Origin: a bacterium
GTDB taxonomy: Bacteria; Patescibacteriota; Minisyncoccia; UBA6257; JAUSGH01
Length of the DNA: 37,108 bases
Direction: 5' to 3'
Assembly: GCA_030649055.1 (NCBI GenBank)
Contig: JAUSGH010000014.1
Span: forward strand, 1 to 37,108
Part shown: positions 6,343 through 15,091 of the stretch, piece after piece
Position numbering within the stretch: position 1 is the first letter of the stretch
How the letters are laid out: the number at the start of each line of letters is the position of its first letter
Notes under the pieces: model-generated
Databases searched by the model: none
The model's input: only the letters and a program-made list of their open reading frames with translations
Told to the model about the DNA's origin: nothing
Position numbers and translations under genes: made by a program

Positions 6343-7887
6343 ATGATCAATCAGCAATTACTAGATTACATTAAGCAATCACTGGCGCAGGGTTCAGGTA
6401 AGGACTTCATTAAAAGTTCTCTGATTGCGAGTGGTTGGCAAGCGGCGGATATTGATGAGGTGTTTGGTTCTTTGGTTGATGCTTCCCGTCAATCACCCAT
6501 AAAGAAAGTGAAGAAAGATAAAGTTAAGAATTGGAAGTACGGTTTGGGCGTGGGTGTTACCATCGGCGTAGCGCTGGTTGTTGTAGATCTGTTTACTATG
6601 GGTCTTTTGAGTATCTTGCTGAATGCAGTATTGCTCCCCATTTTTTATCCTATTAATTATTTCTACCATATTTTCACAAATGAATGGATTTTTTGGGGTA
6701 GTATTTTATTGTCCGGACTTCCTCAATCTGGTGGATCAATGTATGGCGACAGTGGTCCAATGTACTTTTATGAAACTATTTTATATTTCTTCAGTTCAAT
6801 TTTATTCAGCGTATTAATTGTTAGGAAGGGTTTGAAAAAGGGGTTCGTGTACGGTTATTTAATAATTTTATTAATAGCGAGCATATCCGCACTAGTGTCC
6901 GGAGTAAAAATGATTAAACAAGCTAATGACAACTCTGATAGCAAAGTGAGTTTTTTGCAAGATCTAGATAGAAATATAGAAGTTATCGCAAAAAGTCCAC
7001 TAGATACCAAGCGTGAGGTTGACGGACGGGCGATTTATTTTTACGCGCGTCAACATAATAACTTTGATCGATATAGTTCTTTGAATTTAAGTTTTAGACG
7101 TTACAATTCCCCAATTATTCCAGCGATTAATCCTGTGTATGATAATGGTGGAAGTGTAACGATTGGTGCTAGCGGGGTTAATAAGATTGTGATTGGTTTG
7201 TCGCCCGCCGAGGAACCTTTTGTGAAAGTAAGTAAATTTTATATTCTCGGCAGAACTAATCCGGGCCCCACAAGGTTGGAACTTAATTATTCAGGTAAAT
7301 ACGAGATTGAGCTCGAACTACCTATTCCTACTGATTTTGATGAGCGTGGCAAGATCTTAGTACGCAACATCGGCATATCTCCAGCCGGATTACCGAAAAT
7401 TCAGGTGAGCTTTTTACCCGTTGTGGCAAGGCAATCAGCTGTATCTATAAAATCGACCTCATATGATTTAATGAGTGAAATACTTGCGGCGTTGAATATA
7501 AAAAATGTGAGCTTAGTAAAGACATCGCTTGAGTGGAATACGGGAAAGTATGAAACGCCGAATGGAAAAATGACTAAAGAGGTATTTAATGGATACGGCT
7601 TTGAGGTTACGCGGTCGGCGGTCGAAAATGAAACCTTGAAGGCAATGGGAAAAACAGACGATCTAAATATCGGATCACGCTTTGGCGGCGCATTAAGTAA
7701 TCGAGGGTTTGTATTTGACGGGGTTAATAGTGGGGATGCTACATTTCATGCGACGTTGGGCTATGCAAAGGGGGATTTCATTTGCGTGATTAAGACCCGG
7801 ATAACCACGCCGCCTGAACAGGTGGGTGATCACACTCCTGTTGCCACGGTCGACACTGTGGCTTGCGCGGACAAAAATGATAAATAA
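6343..7887 (+). CDS. Multi-span membrane protein with UBA-like N-terminus and exported C-terminal domain
   Basis: 514 residues. Residues 1-45 (LLDYIKQSLAQGSGKDFIKS, then GWQAADIDEVF) form a short helical module of the kind that precedes membrane segments in several Parcubacteria proteins, similar in pattern to UBA-like bundles. A basic linker (50-65) is followed by hydrophobic segments at about 68-102, 143-161 and 167-187. A long C-terminal part of about 320 residues is mostly polar and beta-like and probably faces outside. No catalytic motif is seen. TATAAA at 6331-6336, preceded by TGA (extended -10), ends 6 nt before the ATG, so the message may be leaderless. The gene is AT-rich like the next two and probably belongs to the same surface-protein cluster. 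Function unknown. Confidence 0.8.
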   Translation: MINQQLLDYIKQSLAQGSGKDFIKSSLIASGWQAADIDEVFGSLVDASRQSPIKKVKKDKVKNWKYGLGVGVTIGVALVVVDLFTMGLLSILLNAVLLPIFYPINYFYHIFTNEWIFWGSILLSGLPQSGGSMYGDSGPMYFYETILYFFSSILFSVLIVRKGLKKGFVYGYLIILLIASISALVSGVKMIKQANDNSDSKVSFLQDLDRNIEVIAKSPLDTKREVDGRAIYFYARQHNNFDRYSSLNLSFRRYNSPIIPAINPVYDNGGSVTIGASGVNKIVIGLSPAEEPFVKVSKFYILGRTNPGPTRLELNYSGKYEIELELPIPTDFDERGKILVRNIGISPAGLPKIQVSFLPVVARQSAVSIKSTSYDLMSEILAALNIKNVSLVKTSLEWNTGKYETPNGKMTKEVFNGYGFEVTRSAVENETLKAMGKTDDLNIGSRFGGALSNRGFVFDGVNSGDATFHATLGYAKGDFICVIKTRITTPPEQVGDHTPVATVDTVACADKNDK

Positions 7888-7904
7888 AATGCACTGACTA
7901 CTAT

Positions 7905-10900
7905 ATGAATGACTCTCGTAAAGGCTTTATTGTCCCGATAATCTTGATTGTTGTCGCGCTTCTTATCGCTGGAGGAGGCGCGTATTTAAGGTATCGGCAG
8001 GAGAATAAACTAACGCAGCAGAGTAGTGAAACTGTAGGCTGGAAAACGTACACTGATTCAAAGGTTGGATTTACATTTCAGTATCCGAGTAATGCTTCGG
8101 AAAACGCAAAAGAGGGTTTGGCATTTAGGGTTACGGTGAATGACTTAAATACTATGGGTGATGCGCCGTTGGGTTACGGCATAGACAACGCTTTAAAAGA
8201 TAAAAATGCCCTATCTCAAGGAGATCCAAGCGTGCCTTTGGGTATGCCTGTGGCGGGTTCTTTAAAGATGTTGACCGTTAAGAGCGCGTTAGCGAAAGAG
8301 CTGGTTCTTCTCCAGGAGTTGGACGTCTGTGATGTAAGATTCGATCGCCAAGCGGTCATCTACAAAGATCATTATCAAATAATATTATCCTGGAGCTACA
8401 ATGGAGCCGATGCTTTGAAGGGAACTGATATCCAGAAAAATAATCCGAGCTATTTTGGCGGAGGTGAATGTAGTAAATCCGAAAATATTTTTTGGACATA
8501 CAAGGATAAGCGCGATAGCAGCGCGGATGTTTTTTATGCAGACCTTGTAGCCGGCAAAACTGATCCAGTGAGTCAAAACTGGTTTACTGCTTTTGACAAA
8601 ATTGTTAAAACTTTTCAGTTTACGAATGTTGAAGTTCAAATAGCGCCTAAAGCGCCTTCGAACGAAACAGCTGGCTGGAAAACATACATGAACACGTCCG
8701 ATGGGTATAGTATTTCCTATCCAGATTCTTACCATGTTGCATACGGCGACTCCCTCTTTAATTATGATGAAAATAAGTATGAGCGTGGCAATCCTAATGG
8801 TGTAAAGATTCAGGTTCAACGACACAGTAAAGAAAATTTTGGTTATGATTTAGCAACGAACGAGGGTGTCAAAAAGTTTACTGATAAATTGAATGCGGAT
8901 CGCATAAAAAATGATGCTATAGAAAGTTCAAATTCAACTCCGATCACTCCATCTTCACTAGGTATTTTCAAATTCAAAAATAAAGTGCTTGGTGGCCCCG
9001 GAGGAGCGTTTGACGTATATTATACTTTTGCTAGCAGTGACACCTATTACATGGTTCTAGTTTGGGGAGAAACTAATGATCAGCAAACAGTTAATCAAAT
9101 TCTTTCGACAATTAAAATAAGTGTAACTCTCACAACTCAACCGCCTATAGCAAGTGAAATCCCAAACATCATAAAAAATATAACGGTTGATGCCGAAACC
9201 GGAAGTCAAAAACCCGAAAACAATTCGCAAGTTATTGATCAGGTCAGAAAAGATGTACAGAACGGTAAGTTATTGTGGTTCAAAGACCCTGTAGAAGTCT
9301 CTAAAAAATACGGAATCCGTTTTGGAATTGGCGCGGGTGCACAATATGTTTTAGGACAAAAAGCAATTACGGGTGGAGATTCAGGTTTAGGGCACTCGAC
9401 GGTGTTAGCTACTTACAATTCTAAATCGTACAGAATTGCCCTAATCACTGAACTTAGTCAGCCATCGATTTGGGTCATAAATGCTGTCACAGATGTTCAA
9501 CAGGAAAATAAATTGAGGGTAAATTTCTTTCAAGCCGCTTCTACATACGATAATGACGGAGTAGGTCATCAAGAAATTGTAAGTAAATTTGGTGACGGGA
9601 CTACGATGTATTATCTCAATGTCAAAAATCCTGTAGTTTCCTTTTACCTCAATCAGCCAGCAAATCCATCTACTGTAAATTCTGGTTCAATTATTGTAAA
9701 AGTGAATAATACAGTGCTTAGCGGAACTACTGCAAAAGCTGTTACGGAGCAAGCGTCTTCTCACGGAGCAACATTTCCAATGTACTCGGTTCAAGTTGAT
9801 CTTAGTGGTGTAGCGAATTTGAAAAATTATGCCGGACAAAATATTCAAATTATTCTCACAGATAAAATTAAGGACAATTCTGGTAATCCACTCCAGCAAT
9901 GCGATAGAGCATATAATAAAGGCGAATGTATAACAGATACTTCTGGTCAAAAAATAAAAGTTTTTGGCGCAGAATTAAAATTGTATTCTCAAACACCCTT
10001 AATCACCGTGTTGAGTCCGAATGGCGGTGAAGCGTACAGGGCGGGCGATACCGTGAATATACGTTGGAGTTCGAATTCGAATACCTCAAATTCTGTAAAT
10101 ATACGCCTACATCGAATCGACGAAACGGCAACGACCGACATCGCAAAGGGTGTTCAAAACAAGGGGAGTTATAGTTGGACCGTTCCGCAAAGCAACCCCG
10201 GAGATTCAATTATTCCATATATAGTTTGCGTAAGCGTTCCGGATGCTCAAGGTGTGGATAATATTGATAATAAGAATGCTGACTGCAGCGATAATAAATT
10301 TACAATTACCTCGGCACAAACTATCCAGAGTTCAAGTTTAAATTCAGGGACTATTTCGGTCCGCGCTATTGTGGCAAATATTAATGAGGTTGGAGACAAG
10401 TACGGATCGTACGGAATGAAATTTTCGCAGTCGAAATTAGCGGAGGTTGATCAGGCTCTTCAAAAACTTAATGTTTTCGTACAACAGAGTTCGTATGGAA
10501 AGACGCAGTTGCAAGGGAACACCATGGGAGTTTATGAACTCGGGAGCGGTGTGTGCAATCATACATCCTACGGAGACAGGGTTGATGATTTAATACAACG
10601 CGCGTTGCAAAAAGCAGACGCGCAAACGCCATTTGTGGATTATTCATATTATCTCATCGTCCATCCGATGCCGGATTGTCCCGATGGATCATTGTGGACT
10701 TTCGAGGGCAAAGGCCAATTTGTGTTGTATACACTAAATGGTAGAACTGTTCACTTGCGAGGGATACATATTTCTGATCTATCGGATGAATATCTTTTTC
10801 ATGAATTTGGCCATAGTTTGGCGTATCAACCGAATACTGGCATCGGCCATCCTGATTATATAAATTGCCCAGTAACTACCTCCGGCGGTGTTACAACGAT

Positions 10901-11402
10901 AGCGCTTTCTAACTCATGTCCGCATGTTTACGATTGGAATAATGGAAATATACCCGTGTTTACAATGATGTCCGCTAAAAGGGGGATACTATCCGATTAC
11001 AGCGCGATTGAAAAAGAAATTATTGGTTGGCTTGTTGGTTCTGATTTTGTGATAACAACAAGCGGACAGTATAGTTTGTCGCCCATAGAGCAGAGTGGTC
11101 CCGGACCGAAGGCGCTTAAAATTCCAATATCGGGCACCGATTTTACCGCGTATGTTTCTTTTAGACAGCCGGTTGGATATACGTATCCCGACGCGCCATC
11201 GAATAAACCGAACGGCGTGACAATTGACATATCAAGCGCAGGGACAAAGAGTTTTCTCGTGACTAACAATGTGAATATGGACGCGCCGCTTCAAATAGGC
11301 GCATCGTACCGCATAGGTACGAGCGGCCCTTTTGTTACGGTTACGAATATTTCAAACAATCTAGCGTCTGTGACTTTGTCATCAATTGCTCTGCCGAGGT
11401 AA
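7905..11402 (+). CDS. Large membrane-anchored secreted protein with zincin-type metalloprotease domain
   Basis: 1165 residues. A short basic start and a hydrophobic anchor (IVPIILIVVALLIAGGGAYL, 9-28) place the rest outside. Two PsbP-like modules follow, recognised by GWKTYTDSKVGFTFQYP (45-61) and GWKTYMNTSDGYSISYP (257-273). Near residues 698-795 a beta-sandwich resembling the Kre9/KNH Ser-Thr-rich domain begins with LSPNGGEAYRAGDTVNIRW. The C-terminal third carries the zinc motif HEFGH (966-970), a possible third ligand further on in GIGHPDY, and a possible Met turn in VFTMMSAKRG. This fits a metzincin-like peptidase; family assignment (M6, M11 or other) is uncertain. The gene lies 17 nt after the previous one and is AT-rich. 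A role in cell-surface interaction is inference. Confidence 0.8.
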   Translation: MNDSRKGFIVPIILIVVALLIAGGGAYLRYRQENKLTQQSSETVGWKTYTDSKVGFTFQYPSNASENAKEGLAFRVTVNDLNTMGDAPLGYGIDNALKDKNALSQGDPSVPLGMPVAGSLKMLTVKSALAKELVLLQELDVCDVRFDRQAVIYKDHYQIILSWSYNGADALKGTDIQKNNPSYFGGGECSKSENIFWTYKDKRDSSADVFYADLVAGKTDPVSQNWFTAFDKIVKTFQFTNVEVQIAPKAPSNETAGWKTYMNTSDGYSISYPDSYHVAYGDSLFNYDENKYERGNPNGVKIQVQRHSKENFGYDLATNEGVKKFTDKLNADRIKNDAIESSNSTPITPSSLGIFKFKNKVLGGPGGAFDVYYTFASSDTYYMVLVWGETNDQQTVNQILSTIKISVTLTTQPPIASEIPNIIKNITVDAETGSQKPENNSQVIDQVRKDVQNGKLLWFKDPVEVSKKYGIRFGIGAGAQYVLGQKAITGGDSGLGHSTVLATYNSKSYRIALITELSQPSIWVINAVTDVQQENKLRVNFFQAASTYDNDGVGHQEIVSKFGDGTTMYYLNVKNPVVSFYLNQPANPSTVNSGSIIVKVNNTVLSGTTAKAVTEQASSHGATFPMYSVQVDLSGVANLKNYAGQNIQIILTDKIKDNSGNPLQQCDRAYNKGECITDTSGQKIKVFGAELKLYSQTPLITVLSPNGGEAYRAGDTVNIRWSSNSNTSNSVNIRLHRIDETATTDIAKGVQNKGSYSWTVPQSNPGDSIIPYIVCVSVPDAQGVDNIDNKNADCSDNKFTITSAQTIQSSSLNSGTISVRAIVANINEVGDKYGSYGMKFSQSKLAEVDQALQKLNVFVQQSSYGKTQLQGNTMGVYELGSGVCNHTSYGDRVDDLIQRALQKADAQTPFVDYSYYLIVHPMPDCPDGSLWTFEGKGQFVLYTLNGRTVHLRGIHISDLSDEYLFHEFGHSLAYQPNTGIGHPDYINCPVTTSGGVTTIALSNSCPHVYDWNNGNIPVFTMMSAKRGILSDYSAIEKEIIGWLVGSDFVITTSGQYSLSPIEQSGPGPKALKIPISGTDFTAYVSFRQPVGYTYPDAPSNKPNGVTIDISSAGTKSFLVTNNVNMDAPLQIGASYRIGTSGPFVTVTNISNNLASVTLSSIALPR

Positions 11403-11463
11403 TTGACTTATGGGTATGGGGTCAGACGGCAGGAATGCGTTTAACCCTCAAAAAAATAAACGT

Positions 11464-11931
11464 ATGAAAACATTTTTAGTAGCTTTAGTTATTACACTCG
11501 CCATTGTAGTTGGCTATTTTATTCTACATAAACCGGCAACGCAGTCTACTATTTCAATAGCTACATCTGGTTGGCAGACATACGTAAGCGATCAATACGG
11601 TTTTGAACTCAAGTATCCGGATATCGCCGCGTACCTCAAAACACTGGACGGTTCATGGCTGGTAGGTGGCGGCAATGCGCCGATAATTGTTCCGGAAATA
11701 GGTTTTAATTATGGTTCCTGCGTTTCAACGGATAATTATTATGGCCCAGGTGAGCCTGTAAAATCAAAACGCACTGTCGCGGGTAGGGAATTCTGCCTTG
11801 TCGCGACTAATGAAGGCGGAGCGGCGGGAAGCGGTGGCACAAAATATGAATATGTTACGCATGTCGGCGACAACGATGTCGGCATTGTTTTTGAAGTTGT
11901 GTATCGGCTCAGTGAAAATTTTGACGCGTAA
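11464..11931 (+). CDS. Membrane-anchored PsbP-like protein
   Basis: 155 residues from the ATG at 11464; an ATG at 11410 would add 18 polar residues in front of the hydrophobic anchor, which is less likely. The anchor FLVALVITLAIVVGYFIL is followed by GWQTYVSDQYGFELKYPD. This is the same module that occurs twice in the neighbouring 1165-residue protein, so this gene may derive from a partial duplication of it. The rest is a single extracytoplasmic beta-rich domain with two cysteines. No catalytic residues are evident and function is unknown. Confidence 0.7.
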   Translation: MKTFLVALVITLAIVVGYFILHKPATQSTISIATSGWQTYVSDQYGFELKYPDIAAYLKTLDGSWLVGGGNAPIIVPEIGFNYGSCVSTDNYYGPGEPVKSKRTVAGREFCLVATNEGGAAGSGGTKYEYVTHVGDNDVGIVFEVVYRLSENFDA

Positions 11932-11985
11932 TTAAAATCTTTTTTTGAAAGCATTCTTTCTACTTTTAGGTTAAGGTAGCGCCGG

Positions 11986-12014
11986 TTGGATATTTTCACG
12001 GCAAGTAATATAAT
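11986..12014 (+). promoter_or_regulatory. Promoter of the 12023-13621 gene
   Basis: TTGGAT at 11986-11991, 17 nt, TATAAT at 12009-12014. The ATG follows 8 nt later without a Shine-Dalgarno, so the message is predicted to be leaderless. Confidence 0.7.
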
Positions 12015-12022
12015 AAAAGAAT

Positions 12023-13621
12023 ATGAAATCCTTTTTTATTGCCGTCGCGTGGATTGTCGGCATCCCGCTCACGATTGTTCTGATTTTCGCGGCGTTTGGC
12101 TATGCGGCAATTCGTTTTGATTTCTGGCCGCCGACGTGCAACATGATTCCTATTCCGCAGGCACGGCAGGTTTGCGAGTTTTCTAAATTAGACAAAGCGC
12201 CGAAAGGGAAATCGGCAGAAATTACGTTTTGGGTGACGGTGCCGAGTAATACACCTGCGGGTAGCAATGTATTGCTCGCGATTGAAGGAAAAGACCCGGT
12301 TGCGATGGAAAAAATAAACGGATTGAGTTTTCAAACGACCGTTGACGCGACAACGGGCGATACATTGAAATATGCGTATCTCCGCGGAGGCGCGAACGCG
12401 TCTTCGGACCAAAAAGAGTGGAGGGTGAAATCGTTCAAAAAAAACGTGTACGATTACGTTTCCGGATGGAGTGATATTGGGACTCCAGCGGCGCTTGCGT
12501 CTCTGCTTGGGCCCGCTGTTGAAATGTATGATACGTGGTCCATCAACTACAACATGCAGTTTTTTGAGGATACCAGAAAGAATTTGGATGTTACGATGGA
12601 GCGAATAAGCGCGATGGGCGGAAAGGAAATCGGCGTGTATAGTTTCATTGATATGGAGGGCGACCGGGAGAGCTTTACTGTTCAAGAGGCTCCGCTGATG
12701 CCACGGACAATTTGGGGGCAGGTAAAGCATAAATCCGGCCGTGACGCGTCCATTACCGAGAGCGAAATGAAGCAAATTGCGAAAACAGCGAAAAAGTACG
12801 GATTAAAAACAACGATCTATTACAACATCGGCGCCGATTATACGAAATACATAAACATTACGGCGAATCCGTTTGCCGCGCGGGGAAGCGGCGGCAATTT
12901 GGCGGAAAGGCGCGCGGGTGAGGACTTCGGCCGATATGAGCCAAAGACCAAAGCATGGCTTGACCGTTATTTCGGTCAGCTGGAAACGGTGCTGGTGGAG
13001 TGGGCGAGGAGAATGGAATTAGCCGGTATTGATGCGTTTGACATCACTCCGCACTATCGTCCGCCGACCGTGGCTCCGCTTGAGGAATACGCCAATGCAA
13101 AATGGCGTGAGATCATTGCGGCAATGCGCGAGGTGTATAACGGCAAAATTTATGCCGATGGCAGCCCTGCATACCGTGATGATGTAGACGGCGTGTATGT
13201 TTCCGCAGGCATTACTGTGCGACCAAGCGCGACAATCGGTGAAATGCGCGATGCGTGGAAAAGAGAGTTGCAGACGCTTGAGGCGAAGTTCGCGGGATAC
13301 CGGAAATCTGTCATTGTGATGGCCGCCGTTTCAAGTTTTGACGGCGCGTTAAGCGGAAAATCCGGCATGGAATTCTTGGATTATGAGGAAGTGAAGGCGG
13401 CCGGCTATAAGCGCGATTGGCAGGGACAAGCGGATGCGTATGAGGCCTTTTTTGAGGCGCTTGCGGAAGGGTTTGATTTTGACGGCTTTGGGACCCGACT
13501 TTTGTCTTGGGACGACATGATGGGGCCGGAGTATATCCCTTCGCGATATAGCGATTTGGGATCGAGTATCAGAAGTAAGCCCGCGGAGGCGGTGTGGAAG
13601 AAGTGGGTGCTGGCGAAGTAA
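12023..13621 (+). CDS. Membrane-anchored glycoside-hydrolase-like protein
   Basis: 532 residues. A hydrophobic segment (FIAVAWIVGIPLTIVLIFAA, about 5-24) anchors it to the membrane. Residues 60-140 look like a small beta-sandwich of starch-binding type (EITFWVTVPSNTPAGSNVLL, then a turn and TLKYAYLRGG). From about 155 to the end the pattern of strands and helices, with DTWSINYN, IGVYSFIDMEGD, TTIYYNIGADY, GIDAFDITPHYR and GKIYADGSPAY, suggests a TIM barrel like those of glycoside hydrolases. Acidic residues that could be catalytic are present, but I cannot assign a family. The gene has its own promoter and ends in a bidirectional terminator. Likely role is carbohydrate breakdown or remodelling outside the cell. 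Confidence 0.65.
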   Translation: MKSFFIAVAWIVGIPLTIVLIFAAFGYAAIRFDFWPPTCNMIPIPQARQVCEFSKLDKAPKGKSAEITFWVTVPSNTPAGSNVLLAIEGKDPVAMEKINGLSFQTTVDATTGDTLKYAYLRGGANASSDQKEWRVKSFKKNVYDYVSGWSDIGTPAALASLLGPAVEMYDTWSINYNMQFFEDTRKNLDVTMERISAMGGKEIGVYSFIDMEGDRESFTVQEAPLMPRTIWGQVKHKSGRDASITESEMKQIAKTAKKYGLKTTIYYNIGADYTKYINITANPFAARGSGGNLAERRAGEDFGRYEPKTKAWLDRYFGQLETVLVEWARRMELAGIDAFDITPHYRPPTVAPLEEYANAKWREIIAAMREVYNGKIYADGSPAYRDDVDGVYVSAGITVRPSATIGEMRDAWKRELQTLEAKFAGYRKSVIVMAAVSSFDGALSGKSGMEFLDYEEVKAAGYKRDWQGQADAYEAFFEALAEGFDFDGFGTRLLSWDDMMGPEYIPSRYSDLGSSIRSKPAEAVWKKWVLAK

Positions 13622-13666
13622 AATCAAAAATCCCCTCTGATGCACATCGGAGGGGATTTTTGATTT
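13621..13666. terminator. Bidirectional terminator between convergent genes
   Basis: AAATCAAAAATCCCCTC pairs with the complementary right arm ending in GGGGATTTTTGATTT (13650-13666), with about 20-bp arms around loop CACAT. There are A-runs before and T-runs after, so it can act on both strands; the genes at 12023-13621 and 13677-13868 converge here. Confidence 0.9.
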
Positions 13667-13676
13667 GAGATGAATC

Positions 13677-13868
13677 TTATTGCGGCATCGTCGGAGGCAT
13701 CGGACCTTCTGTCTTTTTGCCGAAGAGCAGCCACAAACCGGCAACCAGGATAATGCCCATCGTGACCGGAGCCACGATGCCGTAGGTTTCGACCTGCGAC
13801 GCCGCGCCCGCGGTGAGTATTAACCCGATGATAGAAACAACCACACCAAGCGCTTTTCTTTTGTTCAT
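13677..13868 (-). CDS. Small two-span membrane protein
   Basis: 63 residues, read from the ATG at 13868; a longer frame to 13952 has no support. After MNKRKA there are two hydrophobic segments (LGVVVSIIGLILTAGAA and APVTMGIILVAGLWLLFG), then a short polar tail rich in proline. No family recognised. It converges with the glycoside-hydrolase-like gene. Confidence 0.65.
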   Translation of the reverse strand: MNKRKALGVVVSIIGLILTAGAASQVETYGIVAPVTMGIILVAGLWLLFGKKTEGPMPPTMPQ

Positions 13869-13945
13869 AGTAATAACAGAAAAGTGATTTTCTCGACCCT
13901 TTTCTTTATTATACCAAATCGGAAGGACGCAAAAATCGCGTATAA

Positions 13946-13983
13946 ATAACATTCCGACATTCTTGAGAATGTCGGAATGTTAT
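13946..13983. repeat. Perfect palindrome, also found inside tsaD
   Basis: A 17-bp-arm inverted repeat (arm ends ACATTCCGACATTC, loop TTGA, GAATGTCGGAATGT). The same palindrome with loop TCAA, i.e. reversed, lies in frame in tsaD at 22561-22592. Here it lies between two minus-strand genes and ends 9 nt before the 3D-domain gene's stop codon. Confidence 0.85.
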
Positions 13984-13992
13984 TTTGGTTCT

Positions 13993-14505
13993 TTATAATA
14001 CCACGATTTCCGCTTTGCGGAGGCCGAAGTTTTTGGCGGACGCGCGGTCCGGGAACCAGATGTCCACGCGGTCGCTGAATCTTCGGTGCATACGGTCTTT
14101 CACAACAAAGATTTTATTGCCGAAGAGTTTCGGAATCATGATGCGCGTGTGCATCGGCAAAAAGTTCGCGGCAACAACGCCATCGGTCACGTGATAACCG
14201 GAAGCAGTGATAAACGGTGTGTCGTCGGTTTGGTCCGGCGTTGAAGAATATGCCGTGATGACCGCGCTCATCGTTTTCTTTTTTGATGGCGCAAACAGCG
14301 TTTCGCGCAGTGTTGAGTCGGCGACCAGCGTCTCAATTCCCGGTGTCGGTAAGGAAAGCGAGGGGATGACACCTGTTGGAATCAGCGGAAGCATGAACGC
14401 AAGCGTCAAACCGCCGGCGGCGAAGCGCTTGGTGAGCGGCGCGAGGTATTTACGCAGTGTTTGTGCGGTTTGCGGCAACAACCATTGAATAGCAGTGAAA
14501 AACAT
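13993..14505 (-). CDS. 3D-domain cell-wall protein
   Basis: 170 residues. A hydrophobic stretch at 30-50 (AGGLTLAFMLPLIPTGVIP) is a signal or anchor. The C-terminal half is a 3D domain (double-psi beta-barrel named after three aspartates): TMSAVITAYSSTPDQTDDTP (79-97), TASGYHVTDGVVAANFLPMHT (100-120), then VVKDRM and FSDRVDIWF with Asp137, Asp145 and Asp148. The family includes lytic-transglycosylase-like and resuscitation-associated wall proteins, so peptidoglycan cleavage outside the membrane is likely. A strong promoter lies upstream, with a hairpin and T-run in the leader (14530-14552) that may attenuate transcription. Start chosen at the ATG that precedes the hydrophobic region. Confidence 0.82.
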   Translation of the reverse strand: MFFTAIQWLLPQTAQTLRKYLAPLTKRFAAGGLTLAFMLPLIPTGVIPSLSLPTPGIETLVADSTLRETLFAPSKKKTMSAVITAYSSTPDQTDDTPFITASGYHVTDGVVAANFLPMHTRIMIPKLFGNKIFVVKDRMHRRFSDRVDIWFPDRASAKNFGLRKAEIVVL

Positions 14506-14529
14506 AGGTTTTATGCGTCTTTATCTAAC

Positions 14530-14552
14530 AAAAACCCTCCGCTTGGAGGATT
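14530..14552 (-). promoter_or_regulatory. Leader hairpin with T-run (possible attenuator) of the 3D-domain gene
   Basis: On the minus strand: CCTCC (14545-14549), loop AAGC, GGAGG (14536-14540), then GTTTTTG. It begins about 20 nt after the -10 box and ends about 25 nt before the ATG, so it lies in the leader. It could terminate most transcripts early. The stem contains both an SD-like GGAGG and its complement. Confidence 0.5.
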
Positions 14553-14567
14553 CTCAACTTTTGCTAT

Positions 14568-14596
14568 ATTATATACCCTATTTATTTAAAAGTCAA
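14568..14596 (-). promoter_or_regulatory. Strong promoter of the 3D-domain gene
   Basis: On the minus strand TTGACT (14591-14596), 17 nt, TATAAT (14568-14573), close to the sigma-70 consensus. Confidence 0.8.
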
Positions 14597-14598
14597 CC

Positions 14599-14629
14599 CC
14601 CTGTGCCAAAGCTTCGCGTTGGCACAGGG
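14599..14629. repeat. GC-rich palindrome between divergent promoters
   Basis: CCCTGTGCCAA (14599-14609) and TTGGCACAGGG (14619-14629) form 11-bp perfect arms around AGCTTCGCG. It sits between the minus-strand 3D promoter and the plus-strand promoter at 14652. It could be an operator or a dispersed repeat; the sequence cannot decide. Confidence 0.6.
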
Positions 14630-14651
14630 CAGGGCTTGCATGTGGGCGCGG

Positions 14652-14680
14652 TTGCAGTTTTTCGAGGTTTTTGGTATGTT
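14652..14680 (+). promoter_or_regulatory. Promoter of the 14719-15036 gene
   Basis: TTGCAG (14652-14657), 17 nt, TATGTT (14675-14680), upstream of an orphan gene with Shine-Dalgarno GGGGGAT. Confidence 0.6.
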
Positions 14681-14718
14681 ATTATAAGTTTCAATCGGTT
14701 CTTCTGGGGGATAAGACA

Positions 14719-15036
14719 ATGGCAGGGAATATGCCGCCGAGGGAGCTGTGTGTGGTGACGGAAGATGTCCTCATCGAGCCAGCGATGCTCATTCCGGGGT
14801 GGGACTCCATGATTTGGATTCCGTGTGTGTCTGCGGGATCTATCTGTCAGGCTTTGCAGGAGAGCACCTTCAGAGCCGAGAAGTACACGCTCATTTACTA
14901 CGGTTACGATTTTGGATCGCTTCTCTTATGGGTCCCCTCGTCGGTGCTTCGTCCGTACGATCCGCAACGGGATGCGGAGACGAGGAAGCTGGAGCGTCCG
15001 GATCCGTGCGGCGATCAGCGGCGCTGCGCGCCGTAA
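14719..15036 (+). CDS. Hypothetical 105-residue protein
   Basis: No family recognised. The ATG at 14719 follows GGGGGAT by 6 nt and lies downstream of a plausible promoter. The protein starts MAGNMPPRELCVVTEDVLIE and contains a mixed hydrophobic stretch (MLIPGWDSMIWIPCVSAGSI), then TLIYYGYDFGSLLLWVPSSV and a charged tail. It has no signal peptide or certain membrane span. A second small gene follows 55 nt later, after an imperfect hairpin (about 15046-15078), so both may be on one transcript. Codon choice favours G or C endings. Spurious overlapping frames exist, which lowers confidence slightly. Confidence 0.6.
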   Translation: MAGNMPPRELCVVTEDVLIEPAMLIPGWDSMIWIPCVSAGSICQALQESTFRAEKYTLIYYGYDFGSLLLWVPSSVLRPYDPQRDAETRKLERPDPCGDQRRCAP

Positions 15037-15091
15037 CGAAGGTCGCCTTCGCCCCGTATGGCGGGGCTTCGGCGAACCAAAGGAGGTTGCG

